A stretch of 64,000 nucleotides of DNA, from positions 54,122-118,121 of the forward strand of contig JAQGKD010000035.1 of the NCBI GenBank assembly GCA_028290285.1. The letters run 5' to 3'. The notes under the pieces are model-generated. The model worked only from the letters and a program-made list of their open reading frames with translations. It did not search any database and was not told the DNA's origin. The stretch is from Hyphomicrobiales bacterium. Lineage in GTDB: Bacteria; Pseudomonadota; Alphaproteobacteria; Rhizobiales; Beijerinckiaceae. Below, piece by piece: positions 1-10,075 of the stretch. The first letter of the stretch is position 1, and each line of letters starts with the position of its first letter. A program made the translations under genes and the position numbers.

Positions 1-975
1 ATGTTGCGATTGGCAATGGCGCTCGGCGTCGGCGGTCTCATGGCGATCGGGTCCGCCGCCGCGCAGACCTATCCGTCCAAACCCGTCACCGTGATCGTGC
101 CCTTCGCGGCGGGAGGGCCGACCGATGTCGCGGCGCGCATATATGGCGAGTTCTTCTCGCGCACACTCGGCCAGCAATTCGTCGTCGAGAACGCCGCCGG
201 GGCGGGCGGCACATCTGGCGCGATGAAGGCGGCCCGTGCCGCGCCCGACGGTTATGCGGTCTTTGTGCACAATGTCGCGCCGCTGGTGGCCGGCCCCGCG
301 CTCTACGCCAGTGCGCAATATGATCCGCTGAAAGCCTTCGAGCCCATCGGCACGCTCGCCTTCGCCGCGCATTACGTCGTCCTGCGCAAGGACTTTCAGG
401 CCAAGGACCTGAAGGAACTCATCGCCTATGCAAAGGCAAATCCCGGCAAGATCAACTACGGGTCGGCGGGCGCGGGTTCGGCGACGCATCTGGCCTGCGT
501 GCTCTTCGGCCAGCAGGCCGGTGTCGACATCCGGCATGTACCCTATCGTGGCACGGGACCGGCGCTGAACGATCTCGTCTCGGGCACGCTCGACATGATG
601 TGCGACCAGGGCCTCAACATGATGGGCCAGGTGCCGACCGGCAACGTCCGCCCGATCGCCATCGCGCAGGCGACGCGCTATGCGAAACTGCCGGACGTGC
701 CGACCAGCGCGGAAGCGGGCCTGCCGGGGTTCGAGGTTTCCGCCGCGACGGCTTTCTATGTGCCTGCCGGAACGCCGGCCGCCGTCAAGGCGAAGCTCGT
801 GGAGACGATGGCCGCCGCCTACAAGGATCCGCTGACGCGCAAGCGCATCGAGGATCTTGCGTCGGAAGTCCCGGCAGCGGGGCAGGATACGCCCGAGGCC
901 CTCGGCAAGTTCACGGCCTCCGAGATGGCCCGCTGGACCGAGGCCATCAAGGCAGGGGGCATCAAGGCGCAGTAA
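1..975 (+). CDS. Tripartite tricarboxylate transporter substrate-binding protein (Bug/TctC family)
   Basis: Periplasmic binding protein expected to capture a carboxylate or similar small organic acid and hand it to a TctA/TctB-type membrane pair. A Sec signal peptide covers roughly residues 1-22, with a cleavage-like AAA-Q site. The family-typical mature start YPSKPVTVIVPFAAGGPTD follows, and a GTGPALNDL stretch is present. The length of 324 aa is normal for the family. The ATG is the first base of the window, so the ribosome binding site and any extra N-terminal residues cannot be seen. No TctA or TctB gene follows, because the next gene is on the opposite strand. Such binding proteins are often encoded as orphans. 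The ligand cannot be predicted. Confidence 0.88.
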   Translation: MLRLAMALGVGGLMAIGSAAAQTYPSKPVTVIVPFAAGGPTDVAARIYGEFFSRTLGQQFVVENAAGAGGTSGAMKAARAAPDGYAVFVHNVAPLVAGPALYASAQYDPLKAFEPIGTLAFAAHYVVLRKDFQAKDLKELIAYAKANPGKINYGSAGAGSATHLACVLFGQQAGVDIRHVPYRGTGPALNDLVSGTLDMMCDQGLNMMGQVPTGNVRPIAIAQATRYAKLPDVPTSAEAGLPGFEVSAATAFYVPAGTPAAVKAKLVETMAAAYKDPLTRKRIEDLASEVPAAGQDTPEALGKFTASEMARWTEAIKAGGIKAQ

Positions 976-978
976 AGG

Positions 979-1698
979 TCAGGCGGGCGGGTCCGTCTCG
1001 GGCTCGCCCGTCCAGCCGCAGGCGCGAAGCCGCTCCTCCATGTGCGGGGGAACGGGCGCTGTCACCTCGATCGCGGGCTTGTTGTTGGAGATCGGGATCT
1101 TCACGCCACGCGCATGGAGATGGAGCGGCGGGCCGCCGCCGCACGGTCCCGAGCTGCCGTAGATGGGATCGCCGAGGATCGGCCAGCCCAGCGCGGACGA
1201 ATGGACGCGCAATTGGTGGGTTCGGCCGGTGAGGGGCTGGAATTCCATCCAGGCGAGTTTCGCGCCATCGATCTCGGCGCGACCCAGCACGCGATAGAGC
1301 GTCGTCGAGGGCAGGCCGGCGGGATCGACCTTCATCCACCAGCCACGATTGGTGTCGAGCTTGCCGAGCGGCAGGTCGATGGTGCCGGCCTCGTCCTCCG
1401 GGCCGCTCTCGACGATGGCCCAGTAGGTCTTGGAGATCTTGCCCTGCTTGAACAAAAGTCCAAGTTTCTCGAGCGCCTTGCGGTGGCGGCCGAGAACCAG
1501 GCAGCCCGAGGTGTCGCGGTCCAGACGATGAGCCAGCGAGGGACTGCGCGGGAGGCCGAAACGGAGCGCGTCGAAATCGTCCTCGAAGCTCGGTCCGCCC
1601 TTCGGCCCCTTGTGAACGGCGATGCCCGGGGGCTTGTCGACGACGAGCACAAGGCCGTCGCGATAGAGGAGACGGGCGTTGATCTCTTCGGGTGTCAT
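979..1698 (-). CDS. RluA-family RNA pseudouridine synthase
   Basis: Converts a specific uridine in rRNA or tRNA to pseudouridine. The catalytic motif HRLDRDTSG lies at residues 57-65, with Asp60 the expected nucleophile. An earlier VVDKPPGIAVHKG stretch and a later LTGRTHQLRVH stretch complete the family pattern. At 239 aa it lacks the N-terminal S4 domain of RluC/RluD and so resembles RluA/TruC-type enzymes. The RNA target is not predictable. It ends 3 nt from the binding-protein gene (convergent) and is divergent from ftsY. Confidence 0.9.
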   Translation of the reverse strand: MTPEEINARLLYRDGLVLVVDKPPGIAVHKGPKGGPSFEDDFDALRFGLPRSPSLAHRLDRDTSGCLVLGRHRKALEKLGLLFKQGKISKTYWAIVESGPEDEAGTIDLPLGKLDTNRGWWMKVDPAGLPSTTLYRVLGRAEIDGAKLAWMEFQPLTGRTHQLRVHSSALGWPILGDPIYGSSGPCGGGPPLHLHARGVKIPISNNKPAIEVTAPVPPHMEERLRACGWTGEPETDPPA

Positions 1699-1833
1699 CG
1701 CAGCTGAGCCGTTCTGTCTGATCGCCTTGCCTCTTCCGGTCCCGCGGCGAAAAGGCTATGCGAGAGGCGGACGGGACTTTTGGGTCCCGCGCGGCAGCGC
1801 AGGCCGCGCCTCCAGTGACATATCCGGGACGAG

Positions 1834-2988
1834 ATGGCGAGCGACGAGAGCGAAAAGACAAAGGCGGCAAAGGGCGGCTTCTTCGGGCGCCTGTTTGGCC
1901 GGGGCGAGCAGGCGGCGCCTGAGCCTGCGCCACAAGCGCCCGCCACGCCCGCGCCCGAGCTCCCGGCCGAGCCTGAGCCCGAGTCCGAACTTCCGCCCGA
2001 GATCGTCAGCCTGGCCGAACCCGTCGCCGTGGTGGAAGAGCCCGTCGCGACGAGCGAGCCTGCGCCGCGCACGTCCTGGTGGGAGCGGCTGCGCAGCGGC
2101 TTGTCGCGGTCCTCGTCGACCATCGGGCAGGGGATCGCCGACGTCTTCACCAAGCGCAAGCTCGACGCCGGGATGCTTGACGATCTCGAGGATATCCTGA
2201 TCCAGGCGGATCTCGGTGTCGCCATGGCGACCCGCATCCGCAACGCGGTGGGACAGGGGCGTTTCGACAAGGCCATCGACCCGCAGGAGGTGAAGCAGGT
2301 GCTCGCCCGCGAGATCGAGGCGGTGCTCACGCCCGTCGCCGTGCCGCTCTCCATCGCGCCGGGCAAGAAGCCGTTCGTGATCCTCGTAGTCGGCGTCAAC
2401 GGTTCCGGAAAGACGACGACCATCGGCAAGCTCGCGACCAATTTCGCCCGCGAGGGGAAGAAGGTCGTGCTGGCGGCGGGCGATACGTTCCGTGCGGCGG
2501 CCATCGAGCAATTGCAGATCTGGGGCGACCGCGTCGGCGCGGCCGTCGTGGCGCGTCCGCAAGGCGCCGACGCGGCGGGGCTCGCCTTCGACGCGATCCG
2601 CGAGGCGAGCGAAGGCGGGGCCGACGTCCTGCTGATGGACACCGCGGGGCGCTTGCAGAACCGCACTGAGCTTATGGCCGAGCTCGAAAAGATCGTGCGC
2701 GTCATGCGCAAGGTCGATGCGGAAGCCCCCCATGCGGTGCTTCTGGTGCTCGACGCTACGGTCGGCCAGAATGCGCTGAGCCAGGTCGAGATTTTCGGGC
2801 GCATCGCGGGCGTCACGGGACTCGTGATGACTAAGCTCGACGGCACCGCGCGCGGCGGCATTCTCGTCGCCATCGCCGAAAAATTCGCGCTTCCTGTTCA
2901 CTTCATCGGCGTCGGCGAAGGCGCGGAGGACCTCGAACCTTTCGAGGCCCGCGATTTCGCCCGCGCCATTGCCGGGCTCGACGCATGA
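1834..2988 (+). CDS. ftsY: Signal recognition particle receptor FtsY
   Basis: Membrane-associated GTPase that docks SRP-ribosome complexes at the inner membrane. Residues about 20-85 form a Pro/Ala/Glu-rich acidic A-domain, as in other FtsY proteins. The NG domain follows, with P-loop GVNGSGKTTTIGKLA (about 187-201), DTAGR (about 269) and TKLDGTARGG (about 333). The length is 384 aa. Its stop codon overlaps the yciB start in ATGA. Its partner ffh is encoded at 18.0 kb. Confidence 0.97.
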   Translation: MASDESEKTKAAKGGFFGRLFGRGEQAAPEPAPQAPATPAPELPAEPEPESELPPEIVSLAEPVAVVEEPVATSEPAPRTSWWERLRSGLSRSSSTIGQGIADVFTKRKLDAGMLDDLEDILIQADLGVAMATRIRNAVGQGRFDKAIDPQEVKQVLAREIEAVLTPVAVPLSIAPGKKPFVILVVGVNGSGKTTTIGKLATNFAREGKKVVLAAGDTFRAAAIEQLQIWGDRVGAAVVARPQGADAAGLAFDAIREASEGGADVLLMDTAGRLQNRTELMAELEKIVRVMRKVDAEAPHAVLLVLDATVGQNALSQVEIFGRIAGVTGLVMTKLDGTARGGILVAIAEKFALPVHFIGVGEGAEDLEPFEARDFARAIAGLDA

Positions 2989-3668
2989 GCGAGCGCCCGA
3001 CCGAGGATCGATCCATGAACGACGTGACGCCTACCACGCATCAACCGACTGGCACAGATCAGCCGACGGACGCCGCACCCGCGCGCAAGCCTGCCGCGCC
3101 GCAGAACCCGAAGTTGAAGCTCCTGCTGGAAATGGGGCCGCTCGTCCTGTTCTTCATCACCAACTGGAAGTTCGGGATCTTCCCCGCCACCGCCGTCCTG
3201 ATGGCCGGTGTCGTTGTCGCCCTGATCGCCTCGTGGATACTGACGAAGCACCTGCCGATCATGCCGCTGGTCACGGCGGTGGCCGTCGTCTTCTTCGGCG
3301 GCCTGACCTTCATCTTCCAGGACGATCTCTTCATCAAGCTGAAGCCGACCATCGTGAATACGATCTTCGGGACGGCGCTGCTGGGCGCGCTCGCCTTCGG
3401 CAAGCCGCTGCTTCCGGTGCTGCTAGACAGCGTGCTGCAATTGACCGAAGACGGGTGGCGCAAGCTGACGTTCCGCTGGGGCCTGTTCTTCTATGTACTC
3501 GCCATTGTCAACGAGGTGGTCTGGCGCACGCAGACGACCGATTTCTGGGTGAGCTTCAAGGCCTTCGGCATCATGCCGCTGACCATCGTGTTCGCACTGT
3601 CGCAGGTGCCACTGATCCTGCGCTACGAACTGAAAGCTCCCGCCGAGGTCGACCGCGACCATTGGTGA
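2985..3668 (+). CDS. yciB: Septation protein A / inner-membrane protein YciB
   Basis: Polytopic inner-membrane protein of the YciB (septation protein A, IspZ-like) family, linked to cell-envelope and division functions. A hydrophilic N-terminus of about 35 residues is followed by about five hydrophobic segments. The motifs LLLEMGPLVLFFITNWKFG and NEVVWRTQTTDFWVSFK are characteristic. The start at 2985 overlaps the ftsY stop by 4 nt. An internal ATG at 3015 (MNDVTPTT) is an equally good candidate and would give a protein 10 residues shorter. Translational coupling with ftsY is likely. Confidence 0.92.
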   Translation: MSERPTEDRSMNDVTPTTHQPTGTDQPTDAAPARKPAAPQNPKLKLLLEMGPLVLFFITNWKFGIFPATAVLMAGVVVALIASWILTKHLPIMPLVTAVAVVFFGGLTFIFQDDLFIKLKPTIVNTIFGTALLGALAFGKPLLPVLLDSVLQLTEDGWRKLTFRWGLFFYVLAIVNEVVWRTQTTDFWVSFKAFGIMPLTIVFALSQVPLILRYELKAPAEVDRDHW

Positions 3669-3677
3669 CGGGGACCT

Positions 3678-3728
3678 GAGCCCGGGACGACCCGGGCTCT
3701 CTCGAATGTCGCGCGGGGACGACCCTGC
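3678..3728 (+). promoter_or_regulatory. Candidate guanidine-II (mini-ykkC) riboswitch upstream of gdx
   Basis: Two hairpins, both capped by the tetraloop ACGA, lie in the leader of the guanidinium-exporter gene. Hairpin 1 is GAGCCCGGG-ACGA-CCCGGGCTC (perfect 9 bp, 3678-3699). Hairpin 2 is GCGGGG-ACGA-CCCTGC (6 bp with one G-U, 3713-3728). A 13-nt linker separates them, and 15 nt lie between hairpin 2 and the ATG. Tandem hairpins with ACGR loops directly upstream of sugE/gdx are the known architecture of guanidine-II riboswitches, which act on translation. Neither hairpin is followed by a T tract, so a plain terminator is less likely. The caveat is that GC-rich REP-like palindromes can look similar. 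Confidence 0.75.
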
Positions 3729-3743
3729 CGGGAATATCTCCTC

Positions 3744-4085
3744 ATGCTCGGGTTCCTCTCGTCTCCCTCCTTCGCCTGGATCTTCCTGCTGCTGGCCGGA
3801 CTGCTCGAAATCGGCTGGGCCCTAGGTCTCAAATACACAGACGGCTTTACGCGCCCCTGGCCGAGCCTGCTGACGCTGGCCAGCATTGCCGGGAGCCTCG
3901 GGCTGCTCGGCCTCGCCTTGAAGAACCTTCCGCTGGGCACAGCCTATGCGGTGTGGACGGGAATCGGAACGGTCGGGACGGCGGTGCTCGGCGTTGTGTT
4001 CTTCGGCGAACCGGCGACCGCCCTGCGGCTCGCCTGCATCGGCCTCATCCTTGCGGGCATCATCGGACTGAAGCTCGCGGGCTGA
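3744..4085 (+). CDS. gdx: Guanidinium exporter Gdx (SugE-type SMR protein)
   Basis: Small multidrug resistance protein of 113 aa with four membrane segments. It belongs to the SugE/Gdx subtype, which exports guanidinium in exchange for protons. The first helix carries the essential Glu in [16 protein letters not shown], and helix 3 has [11 protein letters not shown]. Both match the guanidinium-exporter subtype rather than EmrE-like polydrug exporters. A candidate guanidine-II riboswitch immediately upstream supports this substrate. The gene is convergent with ccmG (adjacent ends) and about 27 kb from the guanidine-assimilation operon in the same window. Confidence 0.92.
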   Translation: MLGFLSSPSFAWIFLLLAGLLEIGWALGLKYTDGFTRPWPSLLTLASIAGSLGLLGLALKNLPLGTAYAVWTGIGTVGTAVLGVVFFGEPATALRLACIGLILAGIIGLKLAG

Positions 4086-4685
4086 TCAGGGCTTTGTTGC
4101 GCGAGCCGCTTCGATCGCGGGCATTATGTTCGTGCGCAGGGCCTCCTGCGTGATCGGCCCGATCTGCTTGTAGGCGATGGTGCCGTCGCCGCGCACCACG
4201 AAAGTCTCGGGCACGCCGTAGACGCCCCATTCGATGGCCGCGCGGCCCGGACGGTCGGCGCCGACGCGGGCGTAGGGCGTTCCCGACTGCGCCAGGAAGT
4301 CACGCGCGTTTTTCGGGTCGTCCTTGTAGTTCAGGCCGAAGAGCTGCACGCCCGCGGCCGCCAGTTGCGGATCCCTGGCGATCTGCATGAGCAGCGGATG
4401 CTCCTCGCGGCAGGGCACGCACCAGGATGCAAAGACATTCACCAGCGTCACGTGACCTGCCTTGAGGTCGGCGTCGGAAAAGCCTTCGCCCGCGAGCCCC
4501 TCTATGGGGGGCAAGGTGAAGGTGGGCACCTGCTTGCCGATGAGGGGAGAGGGCAGGCGCGAGGCGTCGCCCGCGCCCAGCCGCAGGACGAAGAGCCCGG
4601 CGAGAGCGACGAAGGCGAACAGGGGCAGCAGCGCCAGCCAGGGAAAGCGGCGTTCCGCAACAGGCTTCGTTTCAGCCTCGGTCAT
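4086..4685 (-). CDS. ccmG: Thiol:disulfide interchange protein CcmG/DsbE
   Basis: Membrane-tethered periplasmic thioredoxin that keeps apocytochrome c heme-binding cysteines reduced. One N-terminal anchor spans about residues 16-36. The thioredoxin-like domain has the active site WCVPC at 88-92 and a cis-Pro-type GVPETFVV segment. The length is 199 aa. It is the last gene of the minus-strand ccmABCDG cluster, and its start overlaps ccmD by 4 nt. Confidence 0.95.
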   Translation of the reverse strand: MTEAETKPVAERRFPWLALLPLFAFVALAGLFVLRLGAGDASRLPSPLIGKQVPTFTLPPIEGLAGEGFSDADLKAGHVTLVNVFASWCVPCREEHPLLMQIARDPQLAAAGVQLFGLNYKDDPKNARDFLAQSGTPYARVGADRPGRAAIEWGVYGVPETFVVRGDGTIAYKQIGPITQEALRTNIMPAIEAARATKP

Positions 4686-4846
4686 GCACGTTCATCCTCG
4701 CCGGTGCGCTCGCGCACTCCACCGAGGCGCGTGAGTTCGGCGCGCAGGCGCCGGTGGTCGATGACGATGGCGAGGATCATGCCGCCGATCACGCCGATGC
4801 AGACGAGATAGGACGCCAGGATGAAACCCCAGTGCGAGGCGCTCAT
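4682..4846 (-). CDS. ccmD: Heme exporter protein CcmD
   Basis: Small single-span membrane protein (54 aa) that helps release holo-CcmE from the CcmABC complex. The sequence has one hydrophobic helix (about residues 8-30) followed by a basic stretch HRRLRAELTRLGG, as in CcmD. It is visible only as the tail of a longer ORF in the track. The true ATG is at 4846, which overlaps the ccmC stop in ATGA. It also overlaps ccmG by 4 nt at its 3' end. Position between ccmC and ccmG is decisive for the assignment. Confidence 0.9.
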   Translation of the reverse strand: MSASHWGFILASYLVCIGVIGGMILAIVIDHRRLRAELTRLGGVRERTGEDERA

Positions 4847-5613
4847 GGCGCTGCTCCCGTCGCCGAAAGCCGGTGCGCAGGGGCGCCGGAGGTTCCGCCG
4901 CTCGCCGCCTGGATCGAAAGGCGGCGCACGCGGCGGCGCAGGATCTCGTTGCGTGTCGCCAGCAGATGCAGCGTCAGGAAGAGAAAGGTGAAGCCCAGCG
5001 CCATGACCAGCAGCGGCCAGAGCATGGAGGGCGCGATGGTCGGGCCGCCCAGCCGGAAGACGGAGGCAGGTTGGTGCAGCGTATTCCACCAATCCACCGA
5101 GAACTTGATGATGGGCAGGTTGACCACGCCGACCAGCGTGAGGATGGCGGCCGCTCGCGCCGCGCGCGAGGGCTCCTCGATGGTGCGCCAGAGTGCGATC
5201 AAGCCGAGGTAGAGCACGAAGAGCACGAGCACCGAGGTCAGGCGCGCATCCCACACCCACCACGTCCCCCACATGGGCTTGCCCCAGAGCGAGCCGGTGA
5301 CGAGGCAGATGAAGGTGAAGCCCGCGCCGATGGGGGCGGCGGCCTTTTGTGCGGCATCTGCGAGCGGGTGCCGCCAGACCAGCGTGCCAAGAGCCGAGGC
5401 CGTCATGCTGGCGTAGCAGAATGTCGACAGCCAGGCGGCGGGCACATGGATGTACATGATGCGGACCGTCTCGCCCTGCTGGTAGTCGGCGGGCGCGGTG
5501 AAGAACGCGCCCCACAGCCCGATGGCGAGGGTCAGCACCGTCAGTCCGGCGAGCCACGGCACGAGGCGGGCGACGAGACCGAGAAAGAGCGTTGGATTGG
5601 CATATTTCAGCAT
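4843..5613 (-). CDS. ccmC: Heme exporter/handling protein CcmC
   Basis: Six-helix inner-membrane protein that binds heme and transfers it to CcmE. The tryptophan-rich periplasmic signature WGTWWVWD lies at residues 115-122 and the conserved HVPAAW at 56-61. I prefer the ATG at 5613 (MLKYANP, 256 aa). The track's longer version starts from a TTG at 5661 and adds 16 residues that look unrelated to the family. It sits third in ccmABCDG and overlaps ccmD by 4 nt. Confidence 0.94.
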   Translation of the reverse strand: MLKYANPTLFLGLVARLVPWLAGLTVLTLAIGLWGAFFTAPADYQQGETVRIMYIHVPAAWLSTFCYASMTASALGTLVWRHPLADAAQKAAAPIGAGFTFICLVTGSLWGKPMWGTWWVWDARLTSVLVLFVLYLGLIALWRTIEEPSRAARAAAILTLVGVVNLPIIKFSVDWWNTLHQPASVFRLGGPTIAPSMLWPLLVMALGFTFLFLTLHLLATRNEILRRRVRRLSIQAASGGTSGAPAHRLSATGAAP

Positions 5614-5692
5614 GAAGACAGATCTATTGCGAGCCACGAGGAAAGGCAATTCACGAGGCAATGGGCTTCAGGAGTAAGGCCGGAGCGGGGCC

Positions 5693-6367
5693 TCACTCAC
5701 TCATGTGGCGCAGGGCGGCAGCCGCCGCGAAGGGCGCGGCTGCGAGCGTCCCGAGGCTGAGCGCGGCCAGGATCAGAAAGGGCGTGAGGAAAGGCACGGT
5801 GCCGGAGTAAGCGGCGGAGGCCGCCGAGACGCCGAAGATCAGGACGGGGATCGACAGGGGCATGACGAGGATGGCCATGAGCAGGCCGCCGCGCCGCAGG
5901 GTAACGGTGAGCGCCGCGCCGATGGCGCCGATGAGCGCAAGAGCGGGCGTGCCGACGAGGAGCGAGGCCGCGACGCCCGCCATGGCTTCCGGCTCCAACG
6001 CCAGCATCAGCCCGAAGAGAGGTGCGGCGACGACGAGCGGCAGGCCGGTGACGGCCCAATGTGCCAGGCATTTGACCAGCACGACGAGTTCGAGCGGCGT
6101 GTCGCTCATCAGTAGCAGATCGAGCGAGCCGTCTTCGTGATCGGCCTGGAAGAGGCGGTCGAGTCCTAGCAGCGTGGCCAGCAGGGCCGCGATCCACAGG
6201 ATGGCGGGACCGATGCGCGACAACAGGTTGAGATCGGGGCCGATCGCGAAGGGAACAATGGTGACGAGAATCAGAAAGAAGACGACACCCATCGTGCCGC
6301 CGCCGCCGATGCGGCGCGCGACCCTGATCTCGCGCAAGAACAGTGATGTCAGCGGGTGCGGTCTCAC
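5693..6367 (-). CDS. ccmB: Heme exporter protein CcmB
   Basis: Membrane permease subunit of the CcmAB ABC transporter used in cytochrome c maturation (system I). It has six hydrophobic segments and a motif FQADHEDGSLDLLL typical of CcmB. The track ORF begins far upstream at 6481. The likely start is a GTG at 6367 (VRPHPLTSLFLREIR), which overlaps the ccmA stop in GTGA. That gives 224 aa, close to the family norm of about 220. Confidence 0.93.
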   Translation of the reverse strand: MRPHPLTSLFLREIRVARRIGGGGTMGVVFFLILVTIVPFAIGPDLNLLSRIGPAILWIAALLATLLGLDRLFQADHEDGSLDLLLMSDTPLELVVLVKCLAHWAVTGLPLVVAAPLFGLMLALEPEAMAGVAASLLVGTPALALIGAIGAALTVTLRRGGLLMAILVMPLSIPVLIFGVSAASAAYSGTVPFLTPFLILAALSLGTLAAAPFAAAAALRHMSE

Positions 6368-6987
6368 GACAGCGCCTCCGCCTGAGGGGAGCCGAGTTCG
6401 AGATGCATGGCCTCTATGCCGAGCGGCGCATGGGTTGCCGCAACGATGAGGCCGCCGCTCGCCAGATGCTCGCGCATGCACTGTGTGAAGATCCGCTGCG
6501 CCTTTGCGTCGAGCGCGGTCATGGGTTCGTCGAGAAGCCAGAGCGGGCGCGGTGCAAGCAGCAGGCGGGCCAGTCCGACGCGGCGGCGCTGGCCGGCCGA
6601 GAGGTAGCCGACGGGCAGGTCCGCCACATGAGGGACCGCGAGACGCGCGAGTGCTTCGTCCGGTGACATTGGCGCCGGGAATCCGGGCAAGACGAGCATG
6701 GCTTGCCAGAAGGCCAGATTTTCACGCGCGGTGAGGGTGGCCTTGGACGCGTCGAGATGGCCCGCGTAATGGGCATGGGACGGGATGTCGACGCTTGCCT
6801 CGTCTGCGTCGAGGAGCCGGATGCGTCCGCTGGCGGGAGGTAGCAGACCTGCGAGGCTGCGGAGGAACGTCGATTTTCCAGAGCCGTTGTGCCCGGTCAC
6901 CACGAGCGCCTGTCCCGATTGAAGCGTCAGATCCAGCGATTCCAGCAGCATTCGCCCGCCGCGATCGAGCGAGAGAGATTGGGTCAT
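6364..6987 (-). CDS. ccmA: Heme exporter ATP-binding protein CcmA
   Basis: ATPase of the CcmABCD complex that drives release of heme-loaded CcmE. It has Walker A GHNGSGKST (residues 32-40), signature LSAGQRRRVGLARLL (from about 129) and Walker B LWLLDEP (149-155). The preferred start is the ATG at 6987 (MTQSLSLDRGG), which gives 207 aa as in known CcmA. The track version from 7026 adds 13 residues. It is the first gene of the cluster and is divergent from acnA. ccmE, ccmF and ccmH are not in this window. Confidence 0.95.
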   Translation of the reverse strand: MTQSLSLDRGGRMLLESLDLTLQSGQALVVTGHNGSGKSTFLRSLAGLLPPASGRIRLLDADEASVDIPSHAHYAGHLDASKATLTARENLAFWQAMLVLPGFPAPMSPDEALARLAVPHVADLPVGYLSAGQRRRVGLARLLLAPRPLWLLDEPMTALDAKAQRIFTQCMREHLASGGLIVAATHAPLGIEAMHLELGSPQAEALS

Positions 6988-7158
6988 CAACTGAAAATTT
7001 GAAAAACAGGCGGCTGACACGGGCATCCGGCGTTTGTGTTCTGAAACGGAGAGGGCTAGTTTCTCGCATGCGTACTTTAGTCCGTGTAGCGCGTGCGGGA
7101 TAAATTATCTATAAGCCGTGCGCACACCCACCTTTCTACAATCCCCGGGACGATATCG

Positions 7159-9888
<2,730 letters not shown>

Positions 9889-9921
9889 TCGCAGCGTTGT
9901 ACGACAGGTTTACGTCTTTCG

Positions 9922-9954
9922 CCGCCGGGGTCTCGACTCCGGCGGTTTCTTTTT
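9922..9954 (+). terminator. Intrinsic terminator of acnA
   Basis: A GC-rich stem of about 9-10 bp (CCGCCGG on the left, CCGGCGG on the right, extended inward by G-T/G-C/T-A pairs) is followed immediately by TTTCTTTTT. It lies 33 nt after the acnA stop codon. Confidence 0.9.
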
Positions 9955-10075
9955 GTCCTTAGTCTTTCGAATGAGAAGGCCAAGTCTAAATTGACGGGCC
10001 CGACTTAACAGGAGTTAATTCTTCACGCTGAAGCGGTCGCCATACTGAGAAGACTGCAGGCGGGGGGTACGTCAC

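Noticed and set aside
3678-3699. Simple intrinsic terminator of yciB
   Set aside because: The stem is strong but is followed by CTCTCGAATG rather than Ts. It is paired with a second ACGA-loop hairpin, which fits guanidine-II better.
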